Source: Oreohelix idahoensis
Lineage: Eukaryota > Mollusca > Gastropoda > Stylommatophora > Oreohelicidae
Assembly (NCBI GenBank): GCA_024509875.1
Contig: JAMPIV010019072.1
Span: 372,001 to 436,000, forward strand
Reading direction: 5' to 3'
Length of the DNA stretch: 64,000 bases
Shown: positions 58,401-64,000 of the stretch, one piece after another
Numbering within the stretch: position 1 is the stretch's first letter
How the letters are laid out: the number at the start of each line of letters is the position of its first letter
The notes under the pieces: generated by a model
What the model was told of the DNA's origin: nothing
Database searches by the model: none
The model's input: the letters and a program-made list of their open reading frames with translations, nothing else
Position numbers and translations under genes: made by a program

Positions 58401-59389
58401 ATTATTTACTTACTATTGACGGGCCTCTAGTTTCCCTCTTTTATCTGACAATGATGCATTGGTATTTTTTCGCTCTCCTGAACACGCCTCTGTCTCGATG
58501 GCCTGAGAATTCATTCTCAGGTACATCAGAAACAATCAGAGGAAGATGAAATGGTGGAGGAAAACGAAGGTCGCCTGTAAGGATGCTTACATCAGGAGAC
58601 ATAATACTTAAGAGAGGTACTGTTTTCTCTATCTATCAGTTTTTGGTTCAAGTTACCAGTTATCAACGCTGGACACCATCCAGAACAGACAGGACCAAAG
58701 GACACTCAAAGCGACGAAATTTGAAACAGTTACTCCTGCAGCGCAAAGAACGTGCTCATACCAAGCCATTCGACTCATGAGGGGAGACGAAACAGTCAAG
58801 AGTCACTGGAGAATCAGCATCAACTACACCAGTCTACAGCAACAACCTTTTTCTGGAAATTGACAGTTATGTGATCTGCGCAACACAGATTCTGGACACA
58901 GAATCCACCCATAACATTTTCAATGACGAAATAAACATTTTTTTTCTTTCTGAAGATCATAAACTAAATTGTTTTCTAAAATTTAACCATTTTCATTCTT
59001 TACCCTTGTTTCAACAATATTTTCAGAAATAAATCTTTTGTTACCTATATAAATGTAAATCCATAGTTGAAGTTTATAACTTGGTTGAGTGAATTTGATG
59101 GTACGACTCAATGTTTTAAAATACTTATACTCAGAGATAAATATACGAGTAATACTTTGCTGAATTACCTTTAGCTGCGGGCTCATTATATACCAGCCAA
59201 AAATATTTTTCTTACAAAAAAAAAAAAAAAAAAGAATATGAAGTTTACAAGAAACTTAGACGACGCAGTTGTTGCACTTGCCATTGTAAAATGTCTGTGA
59301 TCTCCCTAAAATAAGAGCAGAAAACCCACTTATCTTCAGCGAAGGGTTATCTTCGGAAAACTCATACTTATACTCGAATTTATGGTCAT
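58401..59389. other. no gene seen
   Basis: Frames of up to 67 codons, no domains. A poly-A run lies near 59216-59233. Confidence 0.4.
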
Positions 59390-59720
59390 TCGTGTACCAT
59401 TACTGCAGAGCAAGGGAGACAACCCGCGACAGGGCCTCCAAGTTTTCTCCCTAACACTTTTTTTTAAATTAAAGGGGACCCTCTAAGTGTCCAAGCTTCA
59501 GGGCACCCTCCAAGAGTTCAAACTTCAGGGCCCCCAAAATGTAGATCCGCCACTGGATAAGGTTCTAGATTCATAAGAAAAGCCTTCATTAAGTACTACG
59601 GTAAATGTCACGCGGATCCTTTAATTGTAGAACAGAATTAGACCTACCTAATGAAATACAAAATAGCCACAACATAATCCCTAATTATAAACGAAGTCAT
59701 GTTGAACAAGAGGGTATGGA
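59390..59720. mobile_element. mixed repeat debris
   Basis: 59391-59432 resembles the sense-5' end of R1 (TACTGCAGAGCAAGGGAGAC). Near 59525-59556, GGGCCCCCAAAATGTAGATC and CGCCACTG look like the end of a DNA transposon with CAGTGGCGGATC-type termini. 59676-59710 carries the LINE 3' core (CTAATTATAA, then GTTGAACAAG). Confidence 0.4.
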
Positions 59721-59781
59721 ATCTTTAAAAAAAACAAAAAAACACACACACAAAATAAAGTAAATCGATATACTTACTCCA

Positions 59782-59989
59782 TGTCGTAGATTTTTGATAG
59801 GAGAATTAAGACTTGGGTTGGTCCCTTCTGATTAGATTTGAATAAGTGATAGTCACAGTGAGAGATAGTAATAGCAATAGATTTCCACGAGTGAGGTGGT
59901 AGAATGTGATAGAGGCTGTCTCTGAAATCGAGAAAATTGTCTCACTTTCACCTATCTTCTACGACAGATTTAGAGGAGTCAGACAGTCT

Positions 59990-60055
<66 letters not shown>

Positions 60056-62221
60056 CATATATATATAGTTCTATCCACTCACGTGCACGCACATACAAGA
60101 CGACAGTTAGACGTACAGACGTGGGAAACTATAACAATGATTATACAGATAATATGGAACGAGCTGACCAACGCGCTGATTAAGTTCTCGAGAAATTTTA
60201 ATTATCTTAATAAATTCTATCACAACATAAAATATTACATCAAGCATATACAAATAGTCATAAAAATCAAGGAAATGCTACAAGAAATGATAGACCCACA
60301 GTTATGATCTTCCCTCGATGTTTAGCCCACAGTCCCGTTAGGAGAAAGATGATAGCCCATAGAGTCACAGATACATATGATTTGGGTCTAATATTTTCCC
60401 TTTTGAAGGTATGGACAGACTTGATATCTCTGGTCTATTCTAAGGGAAATAAGGTTAGCAATACTTGCATAAAGAAAGTTAAGACAACAAAAATGGGTGC
60501 CAAATTACAACAATAAAGTAATCACTCAGTCCTGCATTCACTCTATTCATTTAGCCGTGATCACGTGCATTTTTTCATACTCACAGCTTTGATAGCCACT
60601 TCTGGAAACACAATTTTTAGGACATTCACATACAGAATCGTCAATGGCAGTCTTTGATCAAGAAATCCCCAGTTCCAAAAAGACGGGTTGAATTCTCAGC
60701 TTCAGGAAACGATTCCTTGGGTGTGCTTATTTTTCGGATGTCTGTTTAGGTCACATTAAAATTGTCCAGGCACGAACATTAACAACGAACACAGTGTCAA
60801 TAGCTTAGGTTTCTAGAAATGAGGAATGTCAGATCGGTGTCTTTTTTTTCTGGTTAGGACTTTATTTGGTCACCACACCACTAGTCAAAACTCCGTCGGA
60901 ATGTTACTGACGTTAATATGTTACTTGCCACACAGGCTAAAAAATGTACTTGAGTTGTTTCTCAGGAAGAATCAAATATGGCGCGATGGGCCTGCTACTT
61001 CATTTAACCTTTAGAGTACTTGTAAAGATTATGCACCAAGGCTTTTAAGGAAAATGTTTTAGTTCTTCACAGATATCACTCATCAGTACTTAACGCTGGC
61101 AAAATTTGGGTTAACCCCAGTATTCACTGAATAAAGGAAAAAAAACACATATAAAATAATTATACGTACTAGGTACTCGTTATAACTTACGTTTTTAAAC
61201 TGCAAGCGTACAGCTTGACTTATCATTTAAAACTTCCCGTAAAATAAGTTATATACATAAGATCAATCATCATGAATTAGGAATACATACGTATCCCGTC
61301 AATGCTCACTGATGTAGCATTTCAGTTATAAATTAATTTTAAAATATATTCTCGTCTGATTATTTAGCAGTTAAATTTAATTCCTTATAGCTACCTGGTT
61401 TTAAGCTAGAAATTATACTTTATTCTGCTTTCCACTGAAACACGTCACTAGAAAATAATACAGACTATATAAATTAAGCACTCTGCACAAAAATCTAACT
61501 AGTGAAATAAGCGATTTAACACTTTAAACACTCACAAAATATTAGATACTTAATATAATATTTACCTCAACACAGAACTACGGTATCACAACGAAACTAA
61601 GAGGTTCACTTATAAGTTTAAATATCTAGAACGAAGTGACCACGTCTACTGCAAATGGAGAATGAGTGAAATCAAGTTTAAAACTCTGGTTAATATCTTA
61701 AACCAGACAAAGGATGCACGCTATTGCGAGACCCCGAAATCGTCTCCCCTGCTCTTAACACTTACGTTAACTTAGACGCTGCTCATAACTGCCAAACTTG
61801 CGTCTTCGCACCTTACGCCAAAAACTGGCCGTGGAGCGTGAGTGTCATGGAAAAACCCAGACTATATGTCTCCTCATCATGTCTGACAGAGTGAATTTTC
61901 ACACGTTTATGTCGAGAATCTAGCCCAAGAGCGCTGTGTCATGAGAGAAGTATAGACACCTGTCTGCTTTCTGTGTCTGACCAGACCGTATTCTAACACG
62001 TTACGCTCGAGCAGGGACTGACACGTAATGTAATAAGGTTACTAGTCAGTATGAGAAAGAAAAACGGTGAAGTTAGAATGGGAAAGAAAATATTTTTGGC
62101 AAACGAACGAATGCGAAAAATACAGGAAAAAGGATAAAAGAGCGATAATAAAATAGAGGACACGGGTGGAAGAAAGAAAGAATATAGAGAAAATTTATTG
62201 ATCATAAAACCATCGGTGACA
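59782..62221 (-). repeat. 3' LTR, family 2, of the GMR1-like element at the right edge
   Basis: 2440 bp. Plus-strand ends are TGTCGTAGATTTTTGATAGG and CATCGGTGACA. It shares its full length with the solo LTR at 41352-43971 (inverted). It is followed on the right by a polypurine tract and pol coding sequence on the minus strand, so it is the 3' LTR. It contains (CA)n(TA)n at 59990-60052. The other LTR lies outside the window. Confidence 0.88.
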
Positions 62222-62227
62222 GAACGA

Positions 62228-62235
62228 CCCCCTTT
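62228..62235 (-). other. polypurine tract
   Basis: Minus strand TTAAAGGGGGTCGTTC directly precedes the LTR start TGTCACCGATGG. The purine core AAAGGGGG lies six bases away from the LTR. Confidence 0.65.
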
Positions 62236-62262
62236 AAGATATGGAAGCACTCCATGTCTACG

Positions 62263-64000
62263 TTATGTAAATAAATTTCCTATATCCGTAGCTTCAGGGT
62301 GTCTGTCCTCTTCCCTCTCATCTTCCCCCTCCATCTCTGTCCAATTCCTACTCAAGTCTACTCCCAACGTTTCCTTTCTCTGGAATGTCTCCCATGCGCG
62401 CTTGAAAGAGCGTCGCCGTTTTTGACATTTTTGAAAGATTTCGTGTGTGTGCAGTGGAATTTCCCTGCCACTATCGTCATCTTCGTCAGTTTTGGCGATC
62501 GTCAGGAGATGGTCGGAGGTTGGCACCGGTCTTTCCAAGAATTTCTTTAACAGATTTAAATGGAAGACCTTCTCCTTTCCTTCAAAAGAGATCTGGTAGT
62601 TAGCCTTAGAAATCTTTTTCAGGACGGTAAACGGCCCTTGCCATCCGATCATCAGTTGGTTGTTTCCGGTAGGGAGTAACACCAAAACTTTCTCTCCTGC
62701 TTCTAGTTCTCTCTCTTTCGCGATTTTCATGTATCGGTTAGCGTGCTTTGTGCGTGCTCGCTTAAAGTTGGTCGTTGCTAGGTCCCATCCTAGTTTCAAC
62801 CTTTCCTTTAAATCCGACACATATTTACTGGTTGAGACAACTGTCTCATCAGCCTTCTGGTCTGTCAGCGACCAAAGTAAGGCTTTAAGCGGGCCCTTAA
62901 TGGGTCTGCCGAATAAAAGCGTAGCTGGCGGAAATCCTGTGGAAGTATGAGGAGATTCTATGTAGCCAAATAAAGCTGCCGGAATGCAACAATCCCAATC
63001 TTCAGGTTTCACTTGTGCCAGTTTACTTAACATCATGTTGAGGTTTCCGTTAACACGTTCTACTAGCTCACTTCTGGCCAGAGTGTAAGGCTTAGTGTAG
63101 ATGTGCTGGTCCCTCAAGATCTTAACGATCTCATCCATCAACAGGTTTCGGTATGGAGATCCGTTATCCATCAACACTTGCTGAGGGAATCCTAACCGAG
63201 TGAAAATCTGCACAAGGGCTTCTGCGACATGCTTGGCATCTGCGCATGTTAGCGGGATAGCTTCTGCCCATAAAGTGCATGTGTCGACTAAGGTCAGGAT
63301 GAACCTGTTCCTTCTTTTAGTCCTTTCGAAAGGCCCTAAAATGTCGATCACAACCCGTTCTTTTGGTGTTCCCACTATTGGCATTTCACCCAAAGAGACT
63401 GGTGGTGTCCGTTGCTTGGGTGGTACACGTTGGCACTGGGCACAGGATTTGACATACCTGATAATATCAGTATTTACTCCTGGCCACCAATAATGACTGG
63501 TTATCCGTTTGTTTGTGGCGTTCTGTCCCATATGTCCGCTAAAGGGAAGAGAGTGTCCCATTTCTAGGATTTGGCTTCTGTACTGTTTCGGTACTAGGAG
63601 CTGGTTGTAACCTTGGTCAGGCTTGCCCGTTCTGCGATAAAGTACGCCATCCTTAGAAAAAATGTCCCCGTGCTGTCTGGGTTCCATAGCCATGGGCAGT
63701 TTCCTAAAGCAGGGTGCCAAAGTAGGGTCCTTTTGTTGCGCATCTTTAAGTTCCATAGGTAACAAATTTGGCGCAGGCTCCCGTTCCTTCTTGGTTTGCC
63801 CTCTTGTAGTTACTGCTGCCACAATCGGCTCTTCCGGTTTCCCAATAAACACGTATCTACCGCCAAGTATGACTGGGTAGATGGGGTCATCCATAACAGC
63901 CGCTTTGATCACGCCTCTGACAAACTCAGAGTGGATCTCCACCAATGCGATGGGAAGCGCTGTATGTGCCTCAGTCTTAGAAACTCTACAAAATTGGACG
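62263..64000 (-). CDS. pol: pol: protease end and complete integrase of a GMR1-like element (partial)
   Basis: The frame is open to the window edge, so the true start lies outside. Numbering from the TTG at 63943: residues 1-35 are the end of a retropepsin (EIHSEFVRGVIKAAVMDD, then YPVILGG), preceded by VSKTEAHTALPIALV up to the edge. A linker then leads straight into integrase: zinc domain His131, His138, Cys168, Cys171; catalytic core Asp201 (VVIDILGPF), Asp260 (LMDNGSPY) and Glu296 (VERVNGN), with D-35-E spacing; GPY/F module IGWQGPFTVL (433-442). Protease joined to integrase is the GMR1 order. In ordinary Gypsy elements RT would lie here. After LLKKFLERPVP the frame ends within about 90 residues, 40 bp before the 3' LTR. 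No RT or RNase H follows. The integrase looks intact and would insert the DNA copy. Confidence 0.93.
   Translation of the reverse strand, partial: VQFCRVSKTEAHTALPIALVEIHSEFVRGVIKAAVMDDPIYPVILGGRYVFIGKPEEPIVAAVTTRGQTKKEREPAPNLLPMELKDAQQKDPTLAPCFRKLPMAMEPRQHGDIFSKDGVLYRRTGKPDQGYNQLLVPKQYRSQILEMGHSLPFSGHMGQNATNKRITSHYWWPGVNTDIIRYVKSCAQCQRVPPKQRTPPVSLGEMPIVGTPKERVVIDILGPFERTKRRNRFILTLVDTCTLWAEAIPLTCADAKHVAEALVQIFTRLGFPQQVLMDNGSPYRNLLMDEIVKILRDQHIYTKPYTLARSELVERVNGNLNMMLSKLAQVKPEDWDCCIPAALFGYIESPHTSTGFPPATLLFGRPIKGPLKALLWSLTDQKADETVVSTSKYVSDLKERLKLGWDLATTNFKRARTKHANRYMKIAKERELEAGEKVLVLLPTGNNQLMIGWQGPFTVLKKISKANYQISFEGKEKVFHLNLLKKFLERPVPTSDHLLTIAKTDEDDDSGREIPLHTHEIFQKCQKRRRSFKRAWETFQRKETLGVDLSRNWTEMEGEDEREEDRHPEATDIGNLFT

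Overview
This window looks like repeat-rich, AT-biased animal DNA, with no prokaryotic features such as operons, ribosome binding sites or dense ORFs. It holds LTR and non-LTR retrotransposons, tRNA-derived SINEs, small inverted-repeat DNA transposons, long microsatellites and minisatellites. A marine lophotrochozoan, perhaps a mollusc, is my guess from the mix of repeats; nothing here proves it. I see no convincing host gene, apart from a possible unrecognised last exon at the extreme left edge (3-176).

Layout. 0.5-6 kb: LINE relics, two tandem repeats and a decayed LTR. 6.6-8.0 kb: an LTR-like repeat (R1). 8.5-9.4 kb: a TTAA-flanked inverted-repeat element carrying a tiny LINE insertion. 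10.67-19.73 kb: a complete LTR retrotransposon on the minus strand, with 2.4 kb LTRs and a perfect 5-bp target duplication. 20-25 kb: two SINEs, a minisatellite, a pogo/Tigger-like MITE and a young truncated LINE. 25-29 kb: a truncated LTR fused to two head-to-tail RNase H-type LINE copies. 31.7-38.8 kb: a SINE, a MITE, a solo LTR and a second inverted R1 copy. 41.35-43.97 kb: a solo LTR. 46-49 kb: LINE and SINE debris. 49.1-55 kb: a nearly full LINE with ORF1 and ORF2. 56-59 kb: a 59-bp minisatellite and nested SINEs. 59.78-64.0 kb: the 3' half of a second LTR retrotransposon, running off the right edge.

Main result. Both LTR retrotransposons show the GMR1-type pol order of Ty3/Gypsy elements, with integrase upstream of reverse transcriptase. 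The element at 62-64 kb reads protease end, then complete integrase. The element at 10.7-19.7 kb reads Gag (SCAN-like capsid and CCHC knuckle), integrase remnants, integrase GPY/F module, then reverse transcriptase and RNase H in one frame. Each has lost different parts: the first lacks protease and the integrase catalytic core, and the second has no RT/RNase H between integrase and its 3' LTR. Three further LTRs of the two families (two solo with matching 5-bp target duplications, one truncated) and one decayed relative show that both families have been active in this genome.

The LINEs fall into at least three kinds: one with an SGNH-type ORF1 and an endonuclease/RT ORF2, several RNase H-bearing C-terminal fragments with a CCHC-like finger, and an RTE-like one with no RNase H visible. 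Several insertions keep 12-13 bp target duplications, so they can be bounded exactly.
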